From WHSW01 sp963767285 (GTDB taxonomy: Bacteria; Actinomycetota; Thermoleophilia; Solirubrobacterales; 70-9): a DNA stretch of 64,000 nt. Both the position numbers and the translations under genes were made by a program. Within the stretch, counting starts at the first letter, position 1. The number at the start of each line of letters is the position of its first letter. The notes beneath the pieces were generated by a model. The model ran no database searches, had not been told where the DNA came from, and was given only the letters and a program-made list of their open reading frames with translations. The stretch spans positions 1,116,001-1,180,000 of the forward strand of contig CAVYDJ010000002.1 in the NCBI GenBank assembly GCA_963767285.1. The letters are read 5' to 3'. Below, piece by piece: positions 1 to 9,235 of this stretch.

Positions 1-1
1 C

Positions 2-337
2 GAGGAGGCGTACGCGCTGATGCACGACTCCCGGGTCGCGCTCGAGGACCTGATCGGCAAGCCGGTGACGAGCTTCGCCTATCCGCGCTGCGGCTACTCC
101 CCGGCCTGCCCGGAAGCCGCGGAGCGGGCCGGCTACGAGGTCGCCACGACCTGTGCGCCCGCCGGGGGCGTGCTGCGATACGAGCTGAGCCGCGAGTCGA
201 TCACGTCGCTCGACGGACGGCTCTCGTTCGCGCTCAAGTCGCGCAAGATGTGGGAGCCGCTGTACGCGTCCTGGCCCGGACGGACGGCCAGCCGGATCCT
301 CCGCGGGCGCCGCCATCCGGACCAGCCTCCAAAGTAG
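2..337 (+). CDS. Polysaccharide deacetylase (NodB fold), C-terminal part only
   Basis: The reading frame is open from the window edge, so the start lies outside. The visible 111 residues carry the FAYPRCGYS segment, which matches the FAYPxG motif of carbohydrate esterase family 4. The N-terminal metal-binding TFDDG and HxxxH motifs must lie upstream. The family removes N- or O-acetyl groups from polysaccharides at the cell surface. The gene ends 4 bases before a GT2 glycosyltransferase, so the two are probably co-transcribed. A second, complete deacetylase is at 3625-4335. Family assignment is fairly sure; the substrate is unknown. Confidence 0.72.
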   Translation, partial: EEAYALMHDSRVALEDLIGKPVTSFAYPRCGYSPACPEAAERAGYEVATTCAPAGGVLRYELSRESITSLDGRLSFALKSRKMWEPLYASWPGRTASRILRGRRHPDQPPK

Positions 338-341
338 GCGC

Positions 342-1346
342 GTGCAGGAAACGGGCTCCGAGCCGATCGCGGTCGTCCTGACCGTGCTCGACGACCGCGA
401 GGACCTGGAGGGGACGCTCGCGGCGCTCGACGGGCAGTCGCGGACGCCCGACGAGCTCCTGTTCGTGGACGGCGGCTCGACCGACGGCACCCGCGAGCTG
501 CTCGCCGAGTGGGCGGCGACGCGGGGCTGGGCGCGGGTGATCGACGCTCCGCAGACGAACATCTCCGAGGGCCGGAACGTCGGGGTGACCGAGGCCGCCG
601 CCGAATGGATCACCTGTACCGACGCCGGGTGCCGGCCCGATCCCGGGTGGCTGGAGGCGTTTGCCGCCGCGCGGCCGAACCGTGACTTCCTGGCCGGGGT
701 CTGGGTGGTCGACGGCCGGACCGCGTTCGAGCGCTGCGTCGGGATCGCGGGTCATCCGGACGTCGACGAGATCGAGTCTCCCTCGCGGCTGGTCCGGATC
801 TCGCAGGCGCTCTTCGGGCGAAGCTACTCCTCCGATCAGGCGACAGGCCGCTCGATGGCCTTCACGAAGCGGGCCTGGGAGGGGGCGGGCGGCTTTCCCT
901 CCAACCTGTACGCGGGCGAGGATGTCGCCTTCAGCCGCGCCGTGCACCAGGCCGGCTTTGCGGCCGCGCTCGTCCCGGCCGCCGCCGTGAAGTGGCGTCC
1001 GCGCGGTGGTTGGCCGGCGACCGCGCGGATGTACTTCAGCTACGCGCGCGGTGACATCCGCACGCCGCCCCGGCGCGCGCACGCTGTTCGCGCGGTCGGA
1101 CTGGCGATCGCGATCGCGCTGATCGCGCTCCTCGGCCCGATCGGGCTGATCCCCGTCGCGGCCGGCGCCGCGCTCTATCTCGCCCACCCGTACTCGCGGG
1201 CGCTGCGCTCCCCGATGCCGTGGTACGAGTACATCTGGCGGGTCCCGCTGCTGGTCGTGCTGAAGGACCTGGCGAACCTCGCGGGCGCGGCCGTCGGGCT
1301 GCTCGACATGGCGCTCCGCCGCCGCCAGCCGCGGCCCGGCGGTTAG
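342..1346 (+). CDS. Family 2 glycosyltransferase with C-terminal membrane segments
   Basis: A 334-residue protein with an N-terminal GT-A fold: LTVLDD near residue 15, the nucleotide-binding DGGSTDG near 45, and a DAGCRPDPGW segment standing for the DxD region near 92. Two hydrophobic stretches follow residue 245, so the enzyme is probably anchored at the inner face of the membrane. It should transfer a sugar from a nucleotide donor to a lipid-linked polysaccharide. The GTG start at 342 lies 4 bases after the deacetylase stop. It converges with the APH-like gene, with 3 bases between the stops. Donor and acceptor sugars cannot be read from the sequence. Confidence 0.87.
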   Translation: MQETGSEPIAVVLTVLDDREDLEGTLAALDGQSRTPDELLFVDGGSTDGTRELLAEWAATRGWARVIDAPQTNISEGRNVGVTEAAAEWITCTDAGCRPDPGWLEAFAAARPNRDFLAGVWVVDGRTAFERCVGIAGHPDVDEIESPSRLVRISQALFGRSYSSDQATGRSMAFTKRAWEGAGGFPSNLYAGEDVAFSRAVHQAGFAAALVPAAAVKWRPRGGWPATARMYFSYARGDIRTPPRRAHAVRAVGLAIAIALIALLGPIGLIPVAAGAALYLAHPYSRALRSPMPWYEYIWRVPLLVVLKDLANLAGAAVGLLDMALRRRQPRPGG

Positions 1347-1349
1347 ATG

Positions 1350-2195
1350 CTAGGCCGCCGAGCGCGGGCGGAGCGTCGGGATCAGCTCGATCAGCCGGCC
1401 CAGCGCGGCTTCGTCGCGGTCGAAGGCGTCCCGGGCGGCCAGCATTCCGCTCGCCTCTGCGACCGCGACGGCAAACCGCAGTCGCTCGAGGCTCGCTCGC
1501 CTCTGCGTGCCCACGATCTCGACCGCCCGCTCGAACAGCATCGCGCGGTCCTCGGCCGTGGCGAGGCCGGCCCAGAGCTGCATCAGGTCGAGCCCGGCGG
1601 GGCCGTATCTGGAGCGCTCCCAGTCGATCACCCAGGCAACTCCCTCGTCGATCAGGATGTTCTTGGAGTTGAAGTCGCGGTGGCACGTCACCTTGGGGAG
1701 GTCGGTTTCGGCGAGCTCGCGCCGCGCCGCGCGCAGATCGCGGAAGCTGATCGAGCCCATCGCCGCGGTCCCGACCTGCAGCAGCCCGGCGACGCGGGTG
1801 ACCCCGCCCCTCCGGTACGCCAGCTTTGGAAGCCGTAGCGACGCGATCTCGGCCGCCGCCGCCGCCGCCGCGTCGACGGCGGCCTCGCCCACCAGGGGGT
1901 CCCAGCCGACCGCCCGCTCCAGCATCCAGCCGGGCCCCTGCTCCAGCACCGGGGGCGCCCGCAGCGGCCCCTCGTCGCCGACGATGCCCCGGACCGCCGC
2001 CTCGTGCTCGAGACGCACAACATCGTCGGGATCGTCGCTGTAACGGGCGAAGAGGCGGACGTCCGGGCTCCCCACGTGGGCGAACGCGCGGTCCTTCTCG
2101 CGCCAGCTCATCGTGACCGCCGCGCCACGACGCTCGAGCGCCTCGACCAGAGCGGCGGGGGCTGCGGCGATGAAGCGATTCTCGGCCGCGCTCAT
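1350..2195 (-). CDS. APH/choline-kinase-fold phosphotransferase in the polysaccharide locus
   Basis: A 281-residue kinase-like protein. The catalytic loop HRDFNSKN (residues 172-179) has the HxDxxxxN pattern of aminoglycoside phosphotransferase and choline-kinase-like enzymes, and VIDWE (about 188-192) supplies the metal-binding Asp. The frame extends upstream to 2315, but the ATG at 2195 overlaps the flippase stop by ATGA, which supports this start. The partners are a flippase and a deacetylase in one operon, so phosphorylation of a sugar or lipid intermediate is more likely than drug resistance. Substrate unknown. Confidence 0.78.
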   Translation of the reverse strand: MSAAENRFIAAAPAALVEALERRGAAVTMSWREKDRAFAHVGSPDVRLFARYSDDPDDVVRLEHEAAVRGIVGDEGPLRAPPVLEQGPGWMLERAVGWDPLVGEAAVDAAAAAAAEIASLRLPKLAYRRGGVTRVAGLLQVGTAAMGSISFRDLRAARRELAETDLPKVTCHRDFNSKNILIDEGVAWVIDWERSRYGPAGLDLMQLWAGLATAEDRAMLFERAVEIVGTQRRASLERLRFAVAVAEASGMLAARDAFDRDEAALGRLIELIPTLRPRSAA

Positions 2196-3628
2196 GGGGC
2201 TCCGCGGGCGGGGCGCACAAGGCGCATTGCCATGGTGAGGTCGCTCGGGAAAGCGAGCCGCTCCACGGCCAGGAAGGCGAGCGCGAATCCGGCGATCGCC
2301 GGCCCCAGCGTCCACCAGCTCGCCCCCGCGACCAGAACCACGGCGCCCATCGCCAGCGCCCCGGCCGCGGGGCCGGCGGCGATCCGGGCGAACTCGAGGC
2401 GGCCGACCGTTGCGACGACGAAGGCGAGCGTCACCGCGGCAAGCGTCGCCTCGGAGATCGAGGTGGCGGCCGCGGCGCCGTCATAGGAGTGGTTCGGGAT
2501 CAGGATGAGGTTGAGGACGATGTTCTCGATCGCGACCGCACCGACGATCCACGGGATCAGGTTCTGCCGCTGCTGGCTGATGAGGATATAGCCGCCGAGA
2601 TAGCTGATGCCGTAGAGGGCCGCGGCGCCGCCGAGCAGGCGCAGCGAGGTCGTCGCGGCCTCGAACTCCGAGCCGTAGACGGTCGAGACGATCGGTTCGG
2701 CGAACAGCGCGAAGACCATCCCGACCGGCAGCAGGCCCGCAAAGATGGCCTTCACCGAGAGCGTCGCGGCGACGGCGATGGGCGGTTCGCTGGCGCGGGT
2801 CAGCCGCGAGAGGGTCGGCAGTGCCGCGGCGGTGAACGCGTAGCTGACGAACAGGGTGGACTCGAGCAGGCGATAGGCGGAGCTGTACAGGCCAACCGCC
2901 TCGTCGTCCTTGATCAAGCCGAGCATCGTCGCGTCGATGCGGAACAGGATTGCCCCGAAGATCGTCGCCACGCCGATCGGCAGCGAGCGCCTGACCAGGG
3001 CGCGGGCGGCATCGGCGTCAAGCCAGAGGCTCGGGAGCCCGATCCCCCGCCTGAGCACCCAGGCCGCGTATCCGCAGGCGAGCAGGGCGGTGACCAGGTA
3101 GACGATGCAGACCGGCAACAGCCCACCGCCGAGCACCATCACAGGGATCCCGATCCCCGCCGTTGCCACCCGCTGCAGCGCCATGCTGGTCGCGACCGGG
3201 CGCATGTCGTCGAAGGCCTGGAAGGTGGAATACAGCGTCTTCGCGATCAGCTCGACGACGGCCGCGACCGCGAGGATCGCGACCGCGAGGTCGAACTCGA
3301 TGCGGTAGCCGCCAAGCGTCGCGATGACCAGCGCCGCCGCGATCCCAATGAGCCCGAACGCGCCCTTGGCCGCGATCGCGTTCCAGAACACCTCGCGCAG
3401 CCGCTCCGGCTCGCGCGAGGTCTCGGTGGTCAGGACCGCGTCGAGTCCGAAGCCGGCGAACACCGTGCACAGCAGGGCGATCGAGAGCGCAAGGTTGAAT
3501 TCGCCGAACCCGGAGACGCCGAGCGCCCGGGCCATGACGATGTAGAACGCAATCGAGGCGCCTTTGCTGACCGCCTCGCCGGCGAACTGCACGGCCGTGT
3601 TGTGGGCGACCCGCCGGGCGGTGCTCAC
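2192..3628 (-). CDS. Wzx-type polysaccharide flippase (MATE/MOP fold)
   Basis: A 478-residue very hydrophobic protein with about 12-14 membrane helices. Its start (NTAVQFAGEAVSKGASIAF) is typical of the polysaccharide-synthase/Wzx family, which moves undecaprenyl-linked oligosaccharide units across the membrane. The GTG start at 3628 overlaps the upstream deacetylase stop as GTGA, and its stop overlaps the kinase start as ATGA: a tightly coupled three-gene operon. It resembles the second flippase at 5537-7039 in order of helices and in short motifs such as IPNHxxDGAAAA near the C-terminal half. Confidence 0.88.
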   Translation of the reverse strand: MSTARRVAHNTAVQFAGEAVSKGASIAFYIVMARALGVSGFGEFNLALSIALLCTVFAGFGLDAVLTTETSREPERLREVFWNAIAAKGAFGLIGIAAALVIATLGGYRIEFDLAVAILAVAAVVELIAKTLYSTFQAFDDMRPVATSMALQRVATAGIGIPVMVLGGGLLPVCIVYLVTALLACGYAAWVLRRGIGLPSLWLDADAARALVRRSLPIGVATIFGAILFRIDATMLGLIKDDEAVGLYSSAYRLLESTLFVSYAFTAAALPTLSRLTRASEPPIAVAATLSVKAIFAGLLPVGMVFALFAEPIVSTVYGSEFEAATTSLRLLGGAAALYGISYLGGYILISQQRQNLIPWIVGAVAIENIVLNLILIPNHSYDGAAAATSISEATLAAVTLAFVVATVGRLEFARIAAGPAAGALAMGAVVLVAGASWWTLGPAIAGFALAFLAVERLAFPSDLTMAMRLVRPARGAP

Positions 3629-4335
3629 GGCTTACGGACGGGCTTATGAACGCCGCGCATCTTCAGCCGCAGCGCCCACGCCCCGGCACGGGTCGGCGGC
3701 GGCAGCCGCGGTGCGGCGTAGCGGCTCCAGGGCCCGGGCAGCCAGCCGAAGCAGAGCTCGTGGCCGGCGGTCGCCCCCGCGCGCTCGACCCGGTCGTCGA
3801 AGATCCCGAAGGGGTAGGCGAGCGTCACGCAGGGTTCTCCGGTCAGCTCCTCGATCGCGGCCTTCGATTGCGCGAGGTCCGCGGCCAGCGCTGCGTCGTC
3901 GAGCGCTGTGAGAACCGCGTGGTCGCTGGAGTGCGACCCGAGCTCCATTCCGCGGCGGTGCAGCTCGCGGGCCTGGCCGGCGTCGAGGAGGCGCCCCGGC
4001 TCGCCGGCGACGTCGGAGTGCTGCGCCCCCCAGCGGCCGGGGTTGACGTAGAACGTCGCCCGCACACCGAGCTCGTCGAGCAGCGGGGCGACCGTCGTCA
4101 GGGCGTCGAGCCAGCCGTCGTCGAACGTCAGAACCGCGGTCCGCGGCGGCGGTCCCTCGTCGGCCCACGGCACCAGCTCGCCGGCCGTCCGGAACTCGTA
4201 CCCGCGCCCCAGGAGCATCGAGACGTGAGCGCGCAGGTGACCCGGGTCGATCAGCAGCCGCGACCCGTCCGACCGGGCGGCGGCGCTGATCCCGTGGTAG
4301 GCGAGGACGACCGGCGGGTGGAGGAGGCGCTGCAT
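3625..4335 (-). CDS. Polysaccharide deacetylase (CE4)
   Basis: Complete NodB-type domain of about 236 residues. VVLAYHG opens the fold, LTFDDGW carries the catalytic base and first metal Asp, GSHSSDHAVLT supplies the two metal His (HxxxH), and TLAYPFG is motif 3. It should deacetylate an N-acetylated exopolysaccharide outside the membrane, although I see no clear signal peptide. The ATG at 4335 is my choice of start; a longer TTG start at 4413 is possible and has a G-rich stretch upstream. It begins the minus-strand operon deacetylase-flippase-kinase, divergent from the GT4 at 4428. Confidence 0.83.
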   Translation of the reverse strand: MQRLLHPPVVLAYHGISAAARSDGSRLLIDPGHLRAHVSMLLGRGYEFRTAGELVPWADEGPPPRTAVLTFDDGWLDALTTVAPLLDELGVRATFYVNPGRWGAQHSDVAGEPGRLLDAGQARELHRRGMELGSHSSDHAVLTALDDAALAADLAQSKAAIEELTGEPCVTLAYPFGIFDDRVERAGATAGHELCFGWLPGPWSRYAAPRLPPPTRAGAWALRLKMRGVHKPVRKP

Positions 4336-4427
4336 CGGGCCGACATGATGCTGCCTGACCGCAAGGACGACATCACGCCACAGACACGCCGCCTGAGCGC
4401 GCCGATCCGCCAAATACCATCCCCACC

Positions 4428-5540
4428 GTGGCGCGGCTGCTGATGGTTGTCAGGCCCAGCGAGGGCGGGGCGTTCGGGCACGTCGCCCGGCTCAGCAGCG
4501 AGCTCGTCCGCCGCGGGCACAAGGTCGCGATCTGCGGGCCCCACGAGTCGGAGATGAACCTCGATCCGCGGGTCGAGGTGATCTACCTCGAGATGGTGCA
4601 GCCGGTCGCTCCGATCCGCGACGCCAAGGCGCTGGGGGGCCTGATCGGCGTGATCCGCAGCTGGCGGCCGGATGTGATCCATGTGCACGGGTCGAAGGCG
4701 GGCACGCTCGGACGGCTCGCCCGGCTCGCGAAACTCTCGACTCCGGTCGCATTCACGCCGCATCAGTACGCGTTCGCGAACTACTTCCGCCACCGCTGGG
4801 TGCGCTCGCTGTACCGGATCATCGAGCGGGCGATGGCCCCATTGACCTCGATGGTGATCTGCGTCTGCGAGGCCGAGCGGGCACTCGCCGCGAAGGTCGG
4901 CACCGGGGCCCGCGCGCTGGTCGTCCACAACGGGATCGACTTCACGCCGGCGCAGGCGCCCGACCCGCGGTTGACCCCGCTGCGCGAGCGCGGGCCGGTG
5001 ATCTGCGCGGTCGCCGAGCTGCACCCCCGAAAGGGGCTGCTGACGCTGTTCGACGCGATGACGCAGGTGCTGGCCGCGCATCCCGGCGCGACCCTGGCGA
5101 TCGCCGGCGAGGGGAAGCAGCGCGAGGCCCTGCTGCGCCGGGTCGCGGCGCTCGGGATCGCCCCCTCGGTCCGGCTGCTGGGGCTCGTGGACGATGTCCC
5201 GGCGGTGCTCGCCGGCGCCGACGTCTTCGTCAATGCCGCCTGGGCCGAGGCGTTTCCCTACTCCGTGCTCGAGGCGATGGCCGCCGAGCGACCGATCGTC
5301 GCCACGGACGTCGGTGGGACCCGCGAGGCGATCGAGGACGACGTGACCGGGCGCCTGGTGCCCGCGTTCGACGCTGATCGGCTTGCGGAGGCGATTCTCG
5401 ACCTGGTGGACAATCGTGATCGGGCCGAGCGGATGGCCGCCGCCGCTCGTGAGCGGATGCTCGAGCGCTACACGTTCTCACGCATGGTCGCCGGGACCCT
5501 GGACGCCTACGCCGAGCTCGGCGCGTCGCCACCGGCTTGA
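4428..5540 (+). CDS. GT4 glycosyltransferase (paralogue of 8150-9235)
   Basis: A 370-residue GT-B enzyme. The N-terminal loop PSEGGAFGHVARLS and DVIHVHGSKAG form the acceptor domain. VVHNGID marks the domain junction. The C-terminal donor domain has ELHPRKGLLTLFDA and the E-x7-E pattern EAFPYSVLEAMA of family 4. It should add a sugar to a lipid-linked intermediate at the cytoplasmic membrane face. The GTG start fits its paralogue, which begins with the same MxRxLMVxR segment. The next gene starts at an overlapping TTGA, so translation is coupled. Confidence 0.88.
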   Translation: MARLLMVVRPSEGGAFGHVARLSSELVRRGHKVAICGPHESEMNLDPRVEVIYLEMVQPVAPIRDAKALGGLIGVIRSWRPDVIHVHGSKAGTLGRLARLAKLSTPVAFTPHQYAFANYFRHRWVRSLYRIIERAMAPLTSMVICVCEAERALAAKVGTGARALVVHNGIDFTPAQAPDPRLTPLRERGPVICAVAELHPRKGLLTLFDAMTQVLAAHPGATLAIAGEGKQREALLRRVAALGIAPSVRLLGLVDDVPAVLAGADVFVNAAWAEAFPYSVLEAMAAERPIVATDVGGTREAIEDDVTGRLVPAFDADRLAEAILDLVDNRDRAERMAAAARERMLERYTFSRMVAGTLDAYAELGASPPA

Positions 5541-7039
5541 ACGCTCCGGGCGAGCCGGGTCAGGACGCGGCCGACGGCGCCGGCGTCAGGGCGTTCGTCA
5601 ACACGGCCGTCCGGGCCGGCGCCGAGATCGTCGGCAAGCTGGCGACCCTGGCGCTGTACGCGGGGATTGCTCGCGCCACGGGCGCCGACGGGCTGGGCAC
5701 CTTCGTCCTCGCCGCGGCCATGGCCGAGCTCGGCTTGATCGTCGTCGATCTCGGCCTCGACCAGTACATGACCCGCGAGGTGGCTCGCGATCGCCCGCGC
5801 CGGCAGACCCTGTTCGCCGACGTGCTCGCGCTGAAGCTGACCCTCCTGGTGCCGGTCTCGGCCGCGCTGGTCGCGCTCACGTACGTGCTCGACTACAGCG
5901 GCGACACGCGGGCGGCCGTCGTGCTGCTGACCGTGGGCTTTGCGCTCGATTCGCTGATCCGGACCGAGTTCTCGTTGTTCATGGCCTACGAGGAGGGCCG
6001 TCCCGTCGGGACCGTGATCCTCGTTCAGCGGGTCGCGACCGCCGCGATCGGATTGACGGCGCTCGCGGCCGGACTGGGAGTCGTGGCGGTGGCCGCCACC
6101 TACGCGATCGGAGCCCTGCTCGGATTCGTCCTCGGAGCCGTACTGCTTGCGCGCTCGCAGGGCCTTCCGACCTGGGCACCGCGCGCCTCGCGGTGGCGGG
6201 ACTTGGCATGGAGGAGCCTGCCGTTCGGGATTCAGGGGATCTTCATGGTGATGCTGTTCCGGCTCGACGCCGTGATCCTCGGCCAGCTGTCTGACGACCG
6301 GGCGGTCGGGCAGTACGGCGCCGCGTACCGCCTGTTCGAGGCAACCCTGTTCATCCCCTACGCGATCAACGCCGCGTTCGTCGCGATGTACGCGTATCTG
6401 ACCCGGACCTCGATCCCGACGATCGGCTTCGTGTTCGGGAGGTCGACCAAGTTCGCGCTCGCCAGCCTGCTCCCGATCGGCGTCCTGTTCGTCGTCTTCC
6501 CCGAGCAACTGCTGACCACGGTCTTCGGCGACGAGTTCGCCGGCGGCGAGGGAGCGCTGCGGCTGCTGGGCGCGGCCGTACCGCTGATCGGGCTCGTCAC
6601 CCTCTGCTCGACGCTCATCGTCTTCCGGGGGCGCTCGAGGGGGATCGTCATCCTGACGGCGCTGATCACGGTCCTCAACATCGGTCTCAACTTCGCGCTG
6701 ATCCCCAACCACGATCAGGACGGCGCGGCGGCGGCGATGCTGATCTCGGAGGCCCTGTTCGCCGCGGGAGGCCTGGTGATCGTTTACCGCCATCTGGGCG
6801 AGTTCGACTGGGGCCGCTCGTTCATCTCGCCGCTCGTCGCCGCCCTGGCGATGCTCGGTGCGACGCTCCTGCTGCCCGGGTCCGCGTGGATCGTCGCGCC
6901 GGCCGGGTTGATCGTCTACGCGGTTGTGTTCCTTGGCGTGGAGCGGTTCGCCAGTCCCGAGGACTTCCAGTTCGCGAAGCGACTGCTGGCGGGCGCGATC
7001 AGAGCCGCGCCGGGCGGGGCGCTCGAGGGGCGCGAATGA
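5537..7039 (+). CDS. Second Wzx-type polysaccharide flippase
   Basis: A 500-residue protein with 12-14 predicted membrane helices, after a short soluble start of about 20 residues. FVNTAVRAGAEIVGKLATLALYAG and LGLDQYMTREVAR are typical of the family. The TTG start at 5537 overlaps the GT4 stop (TTGA), and its own stop overlaps the next GT4 start (ATGA). It sits between two GT4 genes, so this operon can build and export its own repeat unit separately from the minus-strand flippase at 2192. Two flippases in one locus suggest two products or a duplicated export module. Confidence 0.87.
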   Translation: MNAPGEPGQDAADGAGVRAFVNTAVRAGAEIVGKLATLALYAGIARATGADGLGTFVLAAAMAELGLIVVDLGLDQYMTREVARDRPRRQTLFADVLALKLTLLVPVSAALVALTYVLDYSGDTRAAVVLLTVGFALDSLIRTEFSLFMAYEEGRPVGTVILVQRVATAAIGLTALAAGLGVVAVAATYAIGALLGFVLGAVLLARSQGLPTWAPRASRWRDLAWRSLPFGIQGIFMVMLFRLDAVILGQLSDDRAVGQYGAAYRLFEATLFIPYAINAAFVAMYAYLTRTSIPTIGFVFGRSTKFALASLLPIGVLFVVFPEQLLTTVFGDEFAGGEGALRLLGAAVPLIGLVTLCSTLIVFRGRSRGIVILTALITVLNIGLNFALIPNHDQDGAAAAMLISEALFAAGGLVIVYRHLGEFDWGRSFISPLVAALAMLGATLLLPGSAWIVAPAGLIVYAVVFLGVERFASPEDFQFAKRLLAGAIRAAPGGALEGRE

Positions 7040-8145
7040 GCGCGCCTGCCGGCGGCGGGCAAACGCTGCTCTTCCTGCACCCATCGGCCGGGCCCGGGGG
7101 CGCCGAGGAGGTGCTGGTCGCGGTCATTCGCGGGCTCGCCGGTGAGTTCGAGATCGTCGTCGTCCTGATGGCTCACGGAGAGCTCGAGGGAAGGTTGCGA
7201 GCCGCGGGAGCCGAGGTGATCGTCGATGAGCTCCCGGGGCGCCGGTCGATTCCGCTCTATCCGCTGGCGGCCCGGCGGCTGGCGCGCCGCCTCCGCGACC
7301 GCCCGATCGGAGTGCTGCACGCGAATCAGACCAAGGCGGTGCTGCTCGGGATCCCGTTCGCCCGGCGGCTCGGGGTGCCGCTGCTGTGGATGAAACACGG
7401 CCACGACTTCGACCGCAGCGCGCCACGCCTGCTCGGCCCGCGCTGCGACCGGATCGTCTGCGTGACCGGCGGGGTCGCCGCGACGTTCCCGGAGCGCTGC
7501 CGGGAGCGGATCGCGATCGTTCACCCCGGGGTCGAGCTGCCTCCCGAGGCGACCCCGCCCGCGGAGGCGCCCGTCGTGCTCAGTGTCGGCACCCTGATCC
7601 CCACCAAGGGACACGACACCCTGATCGGAGCGATCGCCGCGTTGCGCGACCGCGGGGTCGCGGCCCGGCTCGAGATCGCCGGCGGCGAGCACCGGGTCGC
7701 GCCCGGCCATCCGGCGGAGCTGCGGCGGCTCGTCGACGAGCTCGATGTGGGTGACCTGGTTGAGTTCCTGGACTGGGTCTCCGACATGCCGTCGGCGTAC
7801 GCGCGCTCGCGCGTCGTCGGGCTCGCCAGCCGGCCGGCCCGGAAGGGGATTCCGGCGGAGGGCGCACCCCTGGCGCTGCTCGAGGCGATGGCGCACGCGC
7901 GGCCGGTCGTCGGTCCCGACGAGGCCGGGGTGGCGGAGATCGTCGCCGGCACGGGCACGCTCGTGCGCGAGGCGACCCCTGCCGGCTTCGCCGACGCGCT
8001 CGAGCCCTACCTGCGCGACCGCGAGCGGGCGATTGCGGCCGGCGAAGCCGGCAGGGCGCGGGTCCGCGAGCACTTTACGATCGAGCGCATGGTCGCCGAG
8101 CTGCGCAGCGAGTACGTCGAGCTGATCGAGACCGGGCGGCGGTGA
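7036..8145 (+). CDS. GT4 glycosyltransferase
   Basis: A 369-residue GT-B protein. LFLHPSAGPGGAEEVLVA near the N-terminus is the glycine-rich acceptor-domain loop. GVLHANQTKAVLLG, WMKHGHDFDR and the donor-domain pieces SVGTLIPTKGHDTLI and EGAPLALLEAMAHARPVVG with its Glu residues follow the family 4 pattern. The ATG at 7036 overlaps the flippase stop. It is more distant from the neighbouring GT4 genes than they are from each other, so it probably adds a different sugar. It is part of the plus-strand operon 4428-9235. Confidence 0.87.
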   Translation: MSAPAGGGQTLLFLHPSAGPGGAEEVLVAVIRGLAGEFEIVVVLMAHGELEGRLRAAGAEVIVDELPGRRSIPLYPLAARRLARRLRDRPIGVLHANQTKAVLLGIPFARRLGVPLLWMKHGHDFDRSAPRLLGPRCDRIVCVTGGVAATFPERCRERIAIVHPGVELPPEATPPAEAPVVLSVGTLIPTKGHDTLIGAIAALRDRGVAARLEIAGGEHRVAPGHPAELRRLVDELDVGDLVEFLDWVSDMPSAYARSRVVGLASRPARKGIPAEGAPLALLEAMAHARPVVGPDEAGVAEIVAGTGTLVREATPAGFADALEPYLRDRERAIAAGEAGRARVREHFTIERMVAELRSEYVELIETGRR

Positions 8146-8149
8146 GACG

Positions 8150-9235
8150 GTGACACGAATCCTGATGGTGATCCGGGCCGGCGAGGGCGGGGCGTTCCGT
8201 CACGTCGCCGACCTCAGTGGCGTGCTCGCCGAGCGGGGATACGAGGTCGCCGTCTGCGGACCGCATCACGGCGCCGAACTCACGGTCCCGGTCCTGCCGC
8301 TGGAGATGTCGCGGGCGATCATGCTCGGCAGCGACGCGCGATCGGCCCTCGGCTTCGCTCGGATCGTTCGTGACTTCCGCCCCGACATCGTCCATGCCCA
8401 CGGCAACAAGGCGGGCGTCGTCGCCCGCATGGCCCACGTCGCGAGGCCCGGGACGCCGGTCATCTACAGCCCGCACGGCTACGCGTTCGCCGGCCACTTC
8501 AGCTCTCGCCAGCAGAAGCTCTACCGGGCGCTGGAGAGCCTCGTCGCCCCGCTCGCGACCCTGGTCCTCTGCGTCTGCGAGGCCGAGGCGCGACTGGCAC
8601 GGGCCACCGGCCTCAACTCGAGAATCCGGGTCGTCCACAACGGGATCCGCCCGCTCGAGCCGGCGTCCGCTCCCGGGCCAGCCAACGGCGCCGGACCGCT
8701 CATCTGCGCGACCTCCGGCCTGCGGCCGGGCAAGGGCCTGGACGCGCTGCTGGAGGCGATGGTGGACGTGATCGCGGAGGCTCCCGGCGCCCGCCTCGCG
8801 CTCGCCGGCGAGGGGCCAGAGCGCGATTACCTGGAGGCGGTCGCGATCTGCAACGGCGTCGGCGACGCGGTCGAGTGGCTCGGCAACCTCGACGATGTCA
8901 CCCCGCTGCTCACCTCCGCCAATGTGTTCGTGAGCCCGTCGTGGTCGGAGTCGTTCCCGTACTCGGTGCTCGAGGCGATGGCGGTCGGCTGCCCGATCGT
9001 CGCCACGGCCGTCGGTGGCGTCCCGGAGGCGATCGAGGACGAGGTGACCGGGATCCTGGTCCCCGCTCACGACCGGGTTGCGCTCGGGGGGGCGTTGATC
9101 GGCCTACTCCAGGCCGCCGATCACGCCCGCCGGCTCGGCGACCGGGCGCGCGAGCGCCAGCGGGCCGCGTTCACGCTCGAGCGGATGGTCGCCGGGACCG
9201 TCGCCGTCTACGACGAGGTGCTCAGCGGCCGCTGA
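8150..9235 (+). CDS. GT4 glycosyltransferase (paralogue of 4428-5540)
   Basis: A 361-residue GT-B enzyme very like the product of 4428-5540: both share LMVxRxxEGGAF, VICVCEAE/LCVCEAE, VVHNGI, and the SESFPYSVLEAMA donor-site segment. The GTG start lies 4 bases after the preceding stop. The last 28 bases overlap, tail to tail, the opposite-strand ligase gene ending at 9208. The pair probably arose by duplication around the flippase and may add the same or related sugars at two positions. Confidence 0.87.
   Translation: MTRILMVIRAGEGGAFRHVADLSGVLAERGYEVAVCGPHHGAELTVPVLPLEMSRAIMLGSDARSALGFARIVRDFRPDIVHAHGNKAGVVARMAHVARPGTPVIYSPHGYAFAGHFSSRQQKLYRALESLVAPLATLVLCVCEAEARLARATGLNSRIRVVHNGIRPLEPASAPGPANGAGPLICATSGLRPGKGLDALLEAMVDVIAEAPGARLALAGEGPERDYLEAVAICNGVGDAVEWLGNLDDVTPLLTSANVFVSPSWSESFPYSVLEAMAVGCPIVATAVGGVPEAIEDEVTGILVPAHDRVALGGALIGLLQAADHARRLGDRARERQRAAFTLERMVAGTVAVYDEVLSGR

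Noticed and set aside
1350..2195. Aminoglycoside resistance gene
   Set aside because: The kinase motif is present, but the gene is coupled to a flippase and a deacetylase. Resistance cannot be claimed from the fold alone.
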